Below are positions 8,018 to 17,402 of a stretch of DNA of 64,000 nt, one piece after another. How positions within the stretch are numbered: position 1 is the stretch's first letter; each line of letters begins with the position of its first letter. Under the pieces are notes generated by a model. It had not been told where the DNA came from. It made no database searches and worked only from the letters and a program-made list of their open reading frames with translations. Origin of the DNA: an uncultured Erythrobacter sp. (GTDB lineage: Bacteria; Pseudomonadota; Alphaproteobacteria; Sphingomonadales; Sphingomonadaceae). The stretch is from the NCBI GenBank assembly GCA_947502305.1, contig CANMZA010000001.1:1922001-1986000 (forward strand), given 5' to 3'. Position numbers and translations under genes: made by a program.

Positions 8018-10534
8018 TCAGCCTTTTACGCCGTCAAGAACGGCTCTGATCTGCACCGAAGTGGCCCCCGGCGATGACGGTTTAGGCAGCAGCGGCGCAA
8101 CCACTTCGCCCATCTCTTCGTCGGTAAAGCCGGTGTAGCCGGACATATAAATAATCGGCAGGTCCGGTATGATTGCCCGGGCCAAACGCGCCAGCTCAAA
8201 CCCGCCAACGCCGCCCGGCATGACCACATCGGTCAGCAACAGATCGGCCCGCGCCCCGGCCTCGATCATCTCAATTGCTGCGCGGCCAGAGGACGCCTCG
8301 AGGGTTTTGTAATTCAGCTCTTTGAGGAATTCGACCAATTGCTGGCGCAAAAACTCCTCATCTTCGACAACCAGGATCGTTTCGCCATCGCCCAATAACG
8401 GCGAAGCAAGCGCCACAGGCGATTCTATACCGGAGGCTTTATCGCCGCGCGGCAGATAGAATTTCACGGTCGTGCCGACACCCTCTTCGGAATAGATCCT
8501 CAGATCGCCATCGGATTGCTGGATAAAGCCATAGACCATCGACAGGCCAAGCCCGGTGCCCGAATTGACGTCCTTGGTCGTGAAGAACGGGTCCAAGGCA
8601 CGTGCGGCGACTTCTTTTGACATGCCCGGGCCGTCATCCGACACGTAAATTTCAATGTAACGATGCGCAGGCGCACCCGCGCCCCTACCCGCCCTCGCCC
8701 CGGCCCCCGAAACCGCCGCAGATTTGGCCGCTTCGCTGCCAGTCAGCTCGCTCGCCGCAATCGCCTCTTGATAGGATTGCTCATCATTTTCCGGCGGCAA
8801 AGCGTCAACCGCGCGCGCGCCAACGGTGATCGTGTGACCAACACTGGATTGCATGATCGCATCGCGGCTGTTGAGGATCAGATTGAGCACTGCATTTTGC
8901 AATTGCCCCTGGTCGCAATAGACCATCAGGCACTCTTCAGCGGCAAGGAATTCAACCGTAATCGCAGCCTCAATCGCGGGGCCGACCAATTCTTTAAGCT
9001 CAGCGAACGCCTCGGTAAGCGGACGCGCGGCGGCGCGCGATGGCTGCTTTTTCGCAAAAGCCAGCAAGCGATTGGTCAATTCCGATCCGCGGGCGATTGA
9101 TTTCATAACGGCGGCGGCGGATCGCTTGCTTCGCTCGTTCAAATTGTCCCGGCAAATCAGTTCAATCGCATATTGCGTGGTGTTAAGCAGATTGTTGAAA
9201 TCATGCGCGATCCCGCCCGTCAATTGACCCAGCGCATCGAGCCGGGATTGCCGCTCAATCTGTTGCCGATTGCGTTCGGATTCCGAGACGTCATCTAGGA
9301 CAATCACCGTGTGCAAGGCTGAGCTTTTGCTTTTGACCAATGCCGATGTGACGCGAACATAGCGGTTATCGGGCGCCGAGCGCCGCGTCATCAAATGCAC
9401 TTCGCCAACGATTTTTTGGCCGATCAGCGCCCGCGCAATGGGATCATGCGAGGATTCAAGCGGGTGCAGGTCTTCCCGGTCGAGAAAAATAACCTCGTCC
9501 GGCCAAGCAAATGGCGTTTCTTCCATTGCGCCCGCCAGCATGTGACGGCCGGCATTGTTGATCATCAAAATCTGCTTATCGGCGTTCAAACCAATCACCG
9601 CGCCTGTGACGGTGTCGAAGACTGTGTTGAGCAATTCGATCGCCGCTTCATTCTCGCGCCTTGCGCGGACAAGTTCGGTAATGTCTTTGCCGACACCGAG
9701 CAGGAATTTATCGCCGCTCTCATCTTCAAACCGGACCTTTCGCGTCAGCAAAGTCCGCCGCGCGCCGTCCGGAAAGTCGATGGTCTCCTCAGTCTCTGAA
9801 AAACCGACATCAAGCGCCTTTTGGTCATGCTTGAGGAATTCGGTCCGTTCCGCCTCATTATATTGTTCCAGCGTGGTGGTGCCGATCACGCTGCTGCGAA
9901 CCTCTTCGGGATACACATTCAGGAAATTCGTGTTGGCCTGAACAATGCGAAACTGGTCATCCTTAACGAAAATCATATCCGGAATATTGGCCATGATCAG
10001 TTCAAGGAAAGGATGATCAACCACCGCAGGTTTGCCCGCGCCGCTTCCTTCTGCACCGCCAGTGTTTGGGCCTGAATGCGTGGCCATTGGCTCGGCCCCC
10101 GCTTCCTGTGCCAAAGGCGCCAATATGCTTCCGGCCAAATCTGCCAGCGCGTCCAATTGCTCCCTTGCGCGCCCGTCGAAATCGCGCGGGGACGTATCGG
10201 CCAATTCGATTGCGCCAATCACCACATTTGCCGCCCGGATCGGCGCGCCTGCATAAAAGCGGATGACAGACGATCCAGTGACCAGAGCATCGGCCTTGAA
10301 ATCATCGTCTAGCTGCGCATCGGGCACCACAAGAGCGGCCCCGTTCTTAAAGACGCGCGCGGCAAAAGCATTCTGGGTCAAGCTTTCGAATGCCGAACCG
10401 TGCGGCAGAGACTGCAAGTCTTCGCGGAGTTGCGGCGTCAAAGAAAAGCCAGCAAACCGCACGCCAAAAATGGATTTGGCAAGCATAGTCACCGCATGGA
10501 GCTGTGTCTCGCCCTGCGTCCCCAAAACACTCAT
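8018..10534 (-). CDS. Hybrid sensor histidine kinase (GAF-PAS-PAS-HisKA-HATPase-REC)
   Basis: 838 residues from ATG 10534; an in-frame TTG at 10636 is less likely. No membrane segment is seen, so it is a cytoplasmic sensor. Domains in order: GAF (about 10-160), a linker, PAS (about 190-310, FRIVQANTNFLNVYPEE), a second PAS, the H-box (GQLTGGIAHDFNNLLNTT), an HATPase with DDGPGMS and GTGLGLSMVYG, and a C-terminal receiver with the phospho-acceptor in DLLLTDVVMPGG. A low-complexity Ala/Gly insert sits inside the ATPase domain. Family relatives include light- and redox-sensing kinases, but I see no LOV-type GxNCRFLQ motif. The downstream receiver gene is probably its partner. Confidence 0.9.
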   Translation of the reverse strand: MSVLGTQGETQLHAVTMLAKSIFGVRFAGFSLTPQLREDLQSLPHGSAFESLTQNAFAARVFKNGAALVVPDAQLDDDFKADALVTGSSVIRFYAGAPIRAANVVIGAIELADTSPRDFDGRAREQLDALADLAGSILAPLAQEAGAEPMATHSGPNTGGAEGSGAGKPAVVDHPFLELIMANIPDMIFVKDDQFRIVQANTNFLNVYPEEVRSSVIGTTTLEQYNEAERTEFLKHDQKALDVGFSETEETIDFPDGARRTLLTRKVRFEDESGDKFLLGVGKDITELVRARRENEAAIELLNTVFDTVTGAVIGLNADKQILMINNAGRHMLAGAMEETPFAWPDEVIFLDREDLHPLESSHDPIARALIGQKIVGEVHLMTRRSAPDNRYVRVTSALVKSKSSALHTVIVLDDVSESERNRQQIERQSRLDALGQLTGGIAHDFNNLLNTTQYAIELICRDNLNERSKRSAAAVMKSIARGSELTNRLLAFAKKQPSRAAARPLTEAFAELKELVGPAIEAAITVEFLAAEECLMVYCDQGQLQNAVLNLILNSRDAIMQSSVGHTITVGARAVDALPPENDEQSYQEAIAASELTGSEAAKSAAVSGAGARAGRGAGAPAHRYIEIYVSDDGPGMSKEVAARALDPFFTTKDVNSGTGLGLSMVYGFIQQSDGDLRIYSEEGVGTTVKFYLPRGDKASGIESPVALASPLLGDGETILVVEDEEFLRQQLVEFLKELNYKTLEASSGRAAIEMIEAGARADLLLTDVVMPGGVGGFELARLARAIIPDLPIIYMSGYTGFTDEEMGEVVAPLLPKPSSPGATSVQIRAVLDGVKG

Positions 10535-10978
10535 TCTAGAAAGAGCGTCTGTACAATCAAATTTCGCAAAATTGCCCAGTTTTCCGACCCCGATACGAAA
10601 TAAAGCAAAATCAGTATTACAACGTAAGCCGCCCAATATGCTTCATAGCATGGTTAATCGCAAATAACGGGACCTTGAATAAAATGATCCCATGTGAGTT
10701 GTATCTTACATGGGCAAATTACTTAGAACCACCAGCAGACCTACGTTATTATACTGAATTCACGGTGGTTTTTTCCGTGGCTTACGGTAGTTCTTCAATT
10801 CAAATTTGGGTGTTAAAATTCAGTAATCGGCGGTTATCAGGCACATTTGATCCGCGCGCCCGGCATTGATCAGGCATTGATCACGCAACGCTCCACCACG
10901 GCACGCACGCCAAACACGCGCCTAAGAATAGACGCGTGTTTGGCGCAATATTTTTGAAAGACTAGCGGAGCGAAACGC
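10535..10978. other. AT-rich intergenic region with several hairpins
   Basis: 444 bp between the end of the alginate operon and the kinase start, visibly richer in A+T than the flanks at 10640-10850. It holds the inverted repeat CCCATGT/ACATGGG (10689-10695, 10708-10714). It also holds the pair AACCACC/GGTGGTT (10727-10733, 10764-10770) running into a T-run on the plus strand, and the long hairpin listed separately. It should contain the kinase promoter. No convincing gene is present. Confidence 0.6.
10908..10945. terminator. 13-bp perfect hairpin below the alginate operon
   Basis: CGCCAAACACGCG (10908-10920) and its exact reverse complement (10933-10945) are separated by 12 nt. It lies 33 bp past the kdgK stop, where the operon should end. 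A T-run follows only on the plus strand, so for the minus-strand operon it would act as a stabilising or T-less terminator. Confidence 0.5.
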
Positions 10979-12019
10979 TTAGCGTTGAACGCGTCCCGAT
11001 CCGTCGCCGCTCATCAGTTTTTCAACCTCTGGCACGGTCACTCGGTTGAAATCACCAAGGATCGAATGTTTGAGACAGCTCGCCGCAACCGCAAATTCGA
11101 GGCTTTGTTGACGGTCTTCATAAGCGTTGAGGCCGTAAATCAAGGCCGAGGCAAAACTATCGCCGCCGCCGACGCGGTCGACGATGTCGGTCATTTCAAA
11201 CCGGCGTGACAATTTGAAACCGCCCTCACGCGTGCGCAAGCATGCCGACCAACCATTGCGATCTGCACTGAAACTCTCACGCAAAGTGATCGCGATGGTG
11301 CTCATCTCAGGATAGATTTCCAGAACCTTGGCAGACAGGGCTTCGTATTTCGCGGTGTCGAGCTCGGCGCTTTCCACATTGACATCGACCGAGATATCGA
11401 GCGATTTTTGGCAGTCTTCTTCATTGGCAATGCCGACATCGACATATTTCACCAATTCGCGCATCACTTCTGGCGCGGTCTTGCCGTATTTCCACAGTTT
11501 GCCGCGATAATTGAAATCGCACGACACGGTCACACCGGCCGCCTTGGCTGCCTTGACGCATTCGAGGCTCAGATCAGCCGCCGATTGGCTGAGCGCGGGG
11601 GTGATACCGGTGATGTGCAACCATTTCGCACCATCGAAGATTGTCGGCCAATCAAAATCGCCCGGCGCCGCCGCGCAAATCGAGGAACGATCGCGATCAT
11701 AAATGACCTTGGAGGGACGCTGATTTGCGCCGGTTTCCAGGAAATAGATGCCGACCCGGTCGCCGCTACGGCGGACTTGCGCAGTATCGACGCCAAAGCC
11801 GCGCAATTCGCGAATTGCGGCATCGCCAACATCATTGTCTGGCAAAGCGCTGACAAAGCCTGAGTTCAGGCCGTAGTTGGCAAGCGCAACCGCGACATTC
11901 GCCTCGCCCCCGCCAAAGGTTGCCTCAAAATTGGGCGATTGGAAAAAGCGTTCATTGCCCGGCGTTTTGAGCCGCAGCATGATTTCACCAAAGGAAAGGA
12001 ATTCAGCCGATGATGTCAT
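10979..12019 (-). CDS. kdgK: 2-keto-3-deoxygluconate kinase
   Basis: 346 residues of PfkB/ribokinase fold. Phosphorylates KDG to KDPG in the cytoplasm. The N-terminal [12 protein letters not shown] and the glycine-rich [13 protein letters not shown] motif are present, and the late [17 protein letters not shown] segment carries the PfkB signature with the catalytic Asp in GGGD. The start is ATG 12019; a longer open frame reaches 12313 but runs through eda. It is the last gene of the alginate operon, 19 bp after eda. The specific substrate is inferred from the KdgK-like N-terminus and from its setting beside eda and the DEH reductase. Confidence 0.93.
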   Translation of the reverse strand: MTSSAEFLSFGEIMLRLKTPGNERFFQSPNFEATFGGGEANVAVALANYGLNSGFVSALPDNDVGDAAIRELRGFGVDTAQVRRSGDRVGIYFLETGANQRPSKVIYDRDRSSICAAAPGDFDWPTIFDGAKWLHITGITPALSQSAADLSLECVKAAKAAGVTVSCDFNYRGKLWKYGKTAPEVMRELVKYVDVGIANEEDCQKSLDISVDVNVESAELDTAKYEALSAKVLEIYPEMSTIAITLRESFSADRNGWSACLRTREGGFKLSRRFEMTDIVDRVGGGDSFASALIYGLNAYEDRQQSLEFAVAASCLKHSILGDFNRVTVPEVEKLMSGDGSGRVQR

Positions 12020-12038
12020 TGGGGAGGAGCTTTCGAAT

Positions 12039-12689
12039 TCAGCGCGCGGACTGGGCAATCGCCACAGCTTCGCGCGCATGGTTGGTGATTTGGGCATAGT
12101 CGCCATTGGCAACCGCTTCGCCCGGTGTGAGCCAGCTGCCGCCGCAAGCAAGCACGCTGGGTAGCGCAAGGAAATCTGCAAGATTGGCCGCCGAAACGCC
12201 GCCGGTTGGCATGAAACGCATTTCGCGGAAGACGGAGCTGAAGGCTTTGAGCATTGGCACTCCGCCCGCCAGACTGGCCGGGAAGAATTTGACTTCGCGA
12301 AGGCCCAGCGCATAGGCGCGCTGAACTTCGCCTGCGGTCATTGTGCCGGGATAGAATGGGATATTCTCATCCAAGCAATAAAGCGCAATTTCATCGACAA
12401 GGCCCGGCGAGACAATAAATTCCGCCCCGCTGGCGACCACCGATTTGGCTTGATCGAGCGTCAGGACAGTGCCCGCACCTACGATCAAGCCTTCGGTTTC
12501 CGCAAGGATCGCCTCCATGCCCTTTTGCGCGTCGTCGGACCGCATAACGACTTCGATAACGCTCAAGCCGCCCTCGCCCAGCGCGCGCGCCGTTTTCACA
12601 GCACGCGGCGCATCATTCTCACCGATTAACGGCACCACAGGGGCGGCGGCTAAACGATTGGCAAGACGGGCGGAAAGATCAACTTTCAT
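12039..12689 (-). CDS. eda: KDPG aldolase (2-keto-3-deoxy-6-phosphogluconate aldolase)
   Basis: 216 residues. Cleaves KDPG to pyruvate and glyceraldehyde-3-phosphate, a class I aldolase of the cytoplasm. The Schiff-base Lys is in REVKFFPAS and the catalytic Glu in [17 protein letters not shown] and PTGGV complete the family signature. The ATG at 12689 is preferred over TTG 12692. It sits in the alginate operon rather than with zwf-edd-glk near 55-59 kb, so this copy may close both the alginate route and the glucose Entner-Doudoroff route. Confidence 0.95.
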   Translation of the reverse strand: MKVDLSARLANRLAAAPVVPLIGENDAPRAVKTARALGEGGLSVIEVVMRSDDAQKGMEAILAETEGLIVGAGTVLTLDQAKSVVASGAEFIVSPGLVDEIALYCLDENIPFYPGTMTAGEVQRAYALGLREVKFFPASLAGGVPMLKAFSSVFREMRFMPTGGVSAANLADFLALPSVLACGGSWLTPGEAVANGDYAQITNHAREAVAIAQSAR

Positions 12690-12713
12690 CAAATTCTCCG
12701 GATTGGGTTTGGC

Positions 12714-13466
12714 TTAGGAGTAAGCCAGACCGCCGTTGATATCGAGGTTTGCACCCGTGATAAAGGACGCTTCGTCAGAAGCGAGATACGCCGCCGCATC
12801 CGCCGTTTCTTCGGCGCGGCCCTGACGGCGCAGCGGGGTGGAATTGGCGACGTTTTCACGCGCCGCATCGGGCGTGAATTTGTCATGGAATGTGGTCGCA
12901 ATCATGCCGGGGCACAGCGCGTTGACGCGGATGCCTTGCGGCCCGAGCTCTTTCGCCAGACCGCGCGTCATTGTCATCACCGCGCCTTTGGACGTGGCAT
13001 AGGCAATCGCCCCGCCGCCGCCGCCGTCCCGGCCCGCAAGGCTGGCGAGGTTCACAATCGCAGACCCTTCGGACATATGCGGCACAGCAGCCTTACAAGC
13101 GAGGAAGGTCGATGTGACGTTCAGTTGCATGACCCAATTAAAAAATTCTTCGTCCATTTCCGGCAAGGTCTTGCGCGCGACCAATCCGCCCGCATTGTTG
13201 ACGAGAATGTCGATTTTTCCGCCAAATGCGTCGCGGGCGGCCGCCATCAAAGCATCCACATCCGCAGCTTTCGTGACATCACCTTTGACCTTGATGGCTT
13301 TGCCGCCGGCGGCTTCGACAGCGGCGACGGTTGCATCGGCGTCTGCTTCATTGGTGTTATAATTGACGGCGACACTTGCGCCTTCTGATCCGAATTTGAC
13401 GCAGATCGCGCGGCCAATGTCACGGCTGCCGCCGGTTACAACGGCAACTTTACCAGCAAATTTCAT
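12714..13466 (-). CDS. SDR reductase, probable DEH reductase (DEH to KDG)
   Basis: 250 residues, classical short-chain dehydrogenase. The cofactor motif is TGGSRDIG (about residues 11-18), followed by NNAGG, a catalytic Ser in LASLAGR and the YATSK pair (Tyr-x3-Lys). The start ATG 13466 is preceded by AAGGGG. In alginate degraders the enzyme at this position reduces 4-deoxy-L-erythro-5-hexoseulose uronate to 2-keto-3-deoxygluconate with NAD(P)H. The function is assigned mainly by its place between kdgF/MFS and eda/kdgK; the SDR family alone would not tell. Confidence 0.85.
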   Translation of the reverse strand: MKFAGKVAVVTGGSRDIGRAICVKFGSEGASVAVNYNTNEADADATVAAVEAAGGKAIKVKGDVTKAADVDALMAAARDAFGGKIDILVNNAGGLVARKTLPEMDEEFFNWVMQLNVTSTFLACKAAVPHMSEGSAIVNLASLAGRDGGGGGAIAYATSKGAVMTMTRGLAKELGPQGIRVNALCPGMIATTFHDKFTPDAARENVANSTPLRRQGRAEETADAAAYLASDEASFITGANLDINGGLAYS

Positions 13467-13498
13467 GTCGTGTTCCCCTTTAAGGAATTGGTGCGGCC

Positions 13499-14836
13499 TT
13501 AGGCCGATTTTGGTTTGAGTGGTTTGATAGTTGGAATGAGCAGCCACACGCTGGCGACGGCCAAGACGGCCAAGGCAGCGCCAATCATAAAGGCCGGCAT
13601 GTAGCTGTTTTGCGTCATCGGAGAGACGAAGGTCAGCCCAAGGCTTTCGATCATCGCGTTGAATTTATCAGCCTCAGTCAGGCGCGGCACGATCCAGACC
13701 AGCCCAGCGGCAGCAAGTTTCGCCGCCGTCCCGGCATATCCGGCCAGTGAGCCGACCGATTTCTTGCTGTACAGATCACTCGGCAAGGTTTGGATATTGC
13801 CAATCGCCGTTTGGAAACCAAACAGGATCACCGCCATGATCAACACCGCCAAAGTGGGCGTAGATGCGACCGACATAGAGAACAGCGCAGGCAGCATGAT
13901 GAGCCCGCCAAGCGTGATCACCATTTTGCGGGTCTTATCAACCGACCATCCAGAATTGAGCCGGTTTTGCGCCAGCAATCCGCCGAACCAAGCGCCCAGC
14001 ATCGCGCCGACATATGGCACCCAGCCATACAGGCCGATATCTTTGACGTTAAAACCGAACGTATCGATCAGATAGATCGGGATCCAGAACACAAACAGCC
14101 ACCAGATCGGATCAATGAACATCGCAGCAAGGATAGCGCCCCAGCTTTGTTTGCGGGTCAGCATTTCGCCGGTCGTCGGGTGATAGCCGTGATCCACTTC
14201 TTCAGAAGGATCGGCGCGCTGTCCGTTCAGGATAAAGCTACGCTCTTCCTCCGACAGCCAAGGGTGATTTTCCGGGTCAGATTTGTAAACGATCAGCCAC
14301 GGCACGAGCCACAACAGACCGACCAGACCGATAACGACAAAGATCGCTTTCCACCCAAGGAACACCGCCAGAAGAGCGAGCAAGGGCGGAGATACGATGC
14401 CGCCAATGGCCGCGCCCGAATTGAAGATACCTTGCGCCAAAGCGCGCTCATTAATCGGGAACCATTCGGCATTGGCTTTCGCCGCGCCGGGCCAGTTGCC
14501 CGCCTCTGCCACGCCCAAAATGCCGCGGAACAAGGCGAAGGAACCTACCCCCGCAGCCAGCGCATGCAGCGCCGTCGCAATCGACCAGACGCCGATTGAG
14601 AGGACGAAACCGATACGCGTTCCAAGCCAATCGAAAATCTTGCCAAAAATGCTCTGACCAAAGGCGTAAGCGAGCACAAAGACCGTGCCGATATTGGCGT
14701 AATCCTGATTGGTGAAGCCAAATTCTTCTTTGATGTCTGGCCACAAAACACCCAGCGCGCCGCGGTCAATATAATTGATAATCGTGGCGAGAGCGACAAG
14801 CCCGACGATCCAAAATCTGAGATTACCCTTAGGCAT
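13499..14836 (-). CDS. MFS transporter, ACS/hexuronate type
   Basis: 445 residues with about 12 predicted membrane helices in the inner membrane. The anion:cation symporter family look is clear at the N-terminus ([20 protein letters not shown]) and in [20 protein letters not shown], which resembles ExuT/GudP. It probably imports unsaturated monouronates or short alginate oligomers, or DEH, from the periplasm. It starts 3 bp after kdgF and is followed by the DEH reductase after 32 bp. Confidence 0.9.
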   Translation of the reverse strand: MPKGNLRFWIVGLVALATIINYIDRGALGVLWPDIKEEFGFTNQDYANIGTVFVLAYAFGQSIFGKIFDWLGTRIGFVLSIGVWSIATALHALAAGVGSFALFRGILGVAEAGNWPGAAKANAEWFPINERALAQGIFNSGAAIGGIVSPPLLALLAVFLGWKAIFVVIGLVGLLWLVPWLIVYKSDPENHPWLSEEERSFILNGQRADPSEEVDHGYHPTTGEMLTRKQSWGAILAAMFIDPIWWLFVFWIPIYLIDTFGFNVKDIGLYGWVPYVGAMLGAWFGGLLAQNRLNSGWSVDKTRKMVITLGGLIMLPALFSMSVASTPTLAVLIMAVILFGFQTAIGNIQTLPSDLYSKKSVGSLAGYAGTAAKLAAAGLVWIVPRLTEADKFNAMIESLGLTFVSPMTQNSYMPAFMIGAALAVLAVASVWLLIPTIKPLKPKSA

Positions 14837-14839
14837 TGA

Positions 14840-15214
14840 TCAGTTCCCCTCACTCAAGAAATCTTCGCGAACCGGATTGAACATGTCGAGCACCACGCCC
14901 GCATCCAAACACTTGGCACCGTGCAGCAGGCCGGAGGCGATATACGTGCTATCGCCGCCCTCCATAATGCGTTTTTCACCGTCTATTTCGATCTCAAACC
15001 GGCCGCTTTCGACGTAGGTCACTTGGCTGTGCGGATGCGAATGCACATCCCCGACCGAACCGCTTTCGAACCACACTTTGACGGCCATTAGATCAGGCCC
15101 GTAGCCGAGGATTTGCCGGCTTATCCCGCCGCCCAGATCCTCTTTCTCAACATCCTGATGAGAAACGAATGGCGGGCTAGAATTGTGCGTTTTTACTGCC
15201 ATGATTTTAGTCAT
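14840..15214 (-). CDS. kdgF: KdgF-type cupin (unsaturated uronate to DEH)
   Basis: 124 residues, a single cupin barrel. The metal-binding motif reads VHSHPHSQVTYVESGRFE, with a later GLLHG histidine. KdgF enzymes speed ring opening of 4,5-unsaturated monouronates from alginate or pectin to the linear keto sugar DEH. The start at 15214 overlaps the PL17 stop by 8 bases and follows CAGGGG; ATG 15202 is an alternative. The setting directly after PL17 supports the role. Confidence 0.9.
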   Translation of the reverse strand: MTKIMAVKTHNSSPPFVSHQDVEKEDLGGGISRQILGYGPDLMAVKVWFESGSVGDVHSHPHSQVTYVESGRFEIEIDGEKRIMEGGDSTYIASGLLHGAKCLDAGVVLDMFNPVREDFLSEGN

Positions 15215-17402
15215 CCCCTGCCGCAAGCGGCACCATTGCGGCAAAGCCCGTCCAAGCGATTGTCTCACCATCCAAAACAGTCTCATGGGCCTGTTGCGGG
15301 TCGGAAATATGCGAAACAGCCACCGCGTAACGCTGCCCTGATTTCAAGGTCAGCCGAAGAATATCGAGCCCGCCGACACGGTCATGGGTAAGGCTTTCCA
15401 CCAAGCTGCGACTGTCCAATGTCTGCTCAGCCGCGCCGTCATAACTGCCATGCGCTTCGATCAGGCTGGCAAAGTGCGCCTCACCATCGCGCTGCGCACG
15501 CAGCATAAGAAGCGGTTCGCGGCGCAGGTTAAATTCAGGATCATTCGCGCCGCTTTCGCCCAAGATCGCCTCAACCGGGCCGCTCACAGCGAAGCGATAG
15601 GTGTAGAAGCGCCCATCAAGAATCCAAGTGAGCGCCCCCGCACCGCCCTCAATCGAGCCGCGCGCATCAACCCAGATATGCTGATACCCATTATCCTCGC
15701 CCAGAACGGGGCGCGATGCGACATTCACATCAGCGGCGAAATCATATTCCATGATATGACCGGAATAATGCAGCGGCAGATCATATTGATGCGCCTCTTC
15801 ACTGGCGGCATGGACAAGGTCGATGACCAGCGGTTCCTCTAGCCCAGGAATGGCGGGCATGATCAAAGTGCGCCGCATCGTAACACCGGAATAGGCATTA
15901 TCGATCTGCGCGCTGGAGACTTGGAGGCCGGGCGTATCTGAGAAATACAATTGCCGGGGCCAATTGGCATTGGCGATGCGAACATCACCGTCAAAGTGGC
16001 TTGTTTCGTCAACCACCAGCGTGTTGTGCGCGACCGAGGATTTCGCCCAAGTGGTGTTTTCCGGCAAATATCGCCCGCCGCGTTTTGCCTCGATATTCAG
16101 AAACCTTGCCGCGCCGTAATCGCGGATGATTTCATTGCCATTGTCGTAAAGTTGCCAAGCAAGTTTATCGAAATGGCCGTGGCCCATGCCTTGCGAAGAG
16201 TTTTTGGCGATGACGACCGTGGCCGGTTCGCCCTCTGCATTCGCGCTGCCCTGACGCATGACGGCCACCGCGCCTTGATCGCCGTCTGGCCCATCAGAGA
16301 GCAACAGCGACCGGAATGGGAAAGGCGCAGCCATTCCCGCCGCCAGGTCACAAGCGACCCGCATACCATTGGGGGTCAGTACCGTTCTGCCTTGAAAATC
16401 GGCAACCGATAGCAGCGAGGGATCACCCGTTTGCGCATAGGCGATGGCGATACCGTCATACAATTCCGCCGTGCGCAGGCTCTTGTCGCGGATTGCGTCA
16501 TTAAAGGGGAAGAATACGCCCCGATAACTCAGCTGCACCGTGGTGCGCAGCGCCTTCAGCAAGATACCGTCACGATGCTGGAAAATGCCGCGCTCTGGCT
16601 CATTGCGTTCAATCGCATCGGCAAACACCAGAAACGGCAGCAAAGCGAAACGCTGATAATACGGCCCCTCGGTGTAATATCCGTCAGGAGAAAACAGGAT
16701 TTCGGTCTGCCGTATAAAGCCGGCCTCGCCGCTTTTGTCAGAGCCCATCAAGGCGCGATCAACCATATCCTGATCGCCGAGGAGATAGCCGGTCATCCCG
16801 ACGCCTGCCGTCGCCCAAGTCGCGTGATTGTGAATACGGTCAAATGTATCGACCGATTCCACTGAGAGGAAATGTGCCGCCGGGCGGAACACGTTGTTAT
16901 CGATATTGTCCCGCTCTTCGGCGCTCAACGTGCCGCGAATATCGCCGTAACCCTGCACCGCATGGACCAGCCACATGGCATCGTTCAAAACTTGCCAGAA
17001 AATCCGGCCTGAATATTGATCGTGCCGTTCGGGGTGATCGCCCAAAGTCGGGTAGAGCCGCGCATATTCGAGGAGCATATCGCGGACATAGCTGCGGTAG
17101 CGTTCGTCCCCAGTGATCCGGTAGATTTGCCCGCCCAAATAGATCGCGCGAAAATTGCGTTTATGCTGTTCGTGAGTGTAACCGCCGCCCGGGTCCTTTG
17201 GCACAGGGACCACGACACCATCGGTCATCATCATATCGACAAATTCACGCCCGCGCGCCAATTCTTCGGCGTAAAGCGGCGGCAATTGCTGGGCGTCTGT
17301 CGCTGCTGGCTCATTGGCCGTTTCGACATGCCCGTCGGCCAAAGCCGGCTGTGGAAGGCAAGCCAGTGCGCAAGCCGCGATCAGAAGAGCGGAGCGTCTC
17401 AT
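15207..17402 (-). CDS. PL17 oligoalginate lyase
   Basis: 731 residues with a signal peptide (MRRSALLIAACALACLPQPALADG), so periplasmic or outer-membrane associated. The N-terminal half (about 60-380) is an alpha-barrel of the alginate-lyase type, with the conserved FDRIHNHATWATAG and the YYTEGPYYQRF stretch. The C-terminal half is a heparinase II/III-like beta-sandwich with SVAHNTLVVDE-type residues. PL17 enzymes are exo-acting and release unsaturated monouronates from alginate oligomers. It overlaps PL6 by ATGA and kdgF by 8 bases, so expression is tightly joined. Confidence 0.93.
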   Translation of the reverse strand: MRRSALLIAACALACLPQPALADGHVETANEPAATDAQQLPPLYAEELARGREFVDMMMTDGVVVPVPKDPGGGYTHEQHKRNFRAIYLGGQIYRITGDERYRSYVRDMLLEYARLYPTLGDHPERHDQYSGRIFWQVLNDAMWLVHAVQGYGDIRGTLSAEERDNIDNNVFRPAAHFLSVESVDTFDRIHNHATWATAGVGMTGYLLGDQDMVDRALMGSDKSGEAGFIRQTEILFSPDGYYTEGPYYQRFALLPFLVFADAIERNEPERGIFQHRDGILLKALRTTVQLSYRGVFFPFNDAIRDKSLRTAELYDGIAIAYAQTGDPSLLSVADFQGRTVLTPNGMRVACDLAAGMAAPFPFRSLLLSDGPDGDQGAVAVMRQGSANAEGEPATVVIAKNSSQGMGHGHFDKLAWQLYDNGNEIIRDYGAARFLNIEAKRGGRYLPENTTWAKSSVAHNTLVVDETSHFDGDVRIANANWPRQLYFSDTPGLQVSSAQIDNAYSGVTMRRTLIMPAIPGLEEPLVIDLVHAASEEAHQYDLPLHYSGHIMEYDFAADVNVASRPVLGEDNGYQHIWVDARGSIEGGAGALTWILDGRFYTYRFAVSGPVEAILGESGANDPEFNLRREPLLMLRAQRDGEAHFASLIEAHGSYDGAAEQTLDSRSLVESLTHDRVGGLDILRLTLKSGQRYAVAVSHISDPQQAHETVLDGETIAWTGFAAMVPLAAGDD

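Noticed and set aside
10675..10869. A 64-residue open frame in the AT-rich gap before the histidine kinase
   Set aside because: No ribosome site, a TTG start and no recognisable sequence; the gap has hairpins instead.
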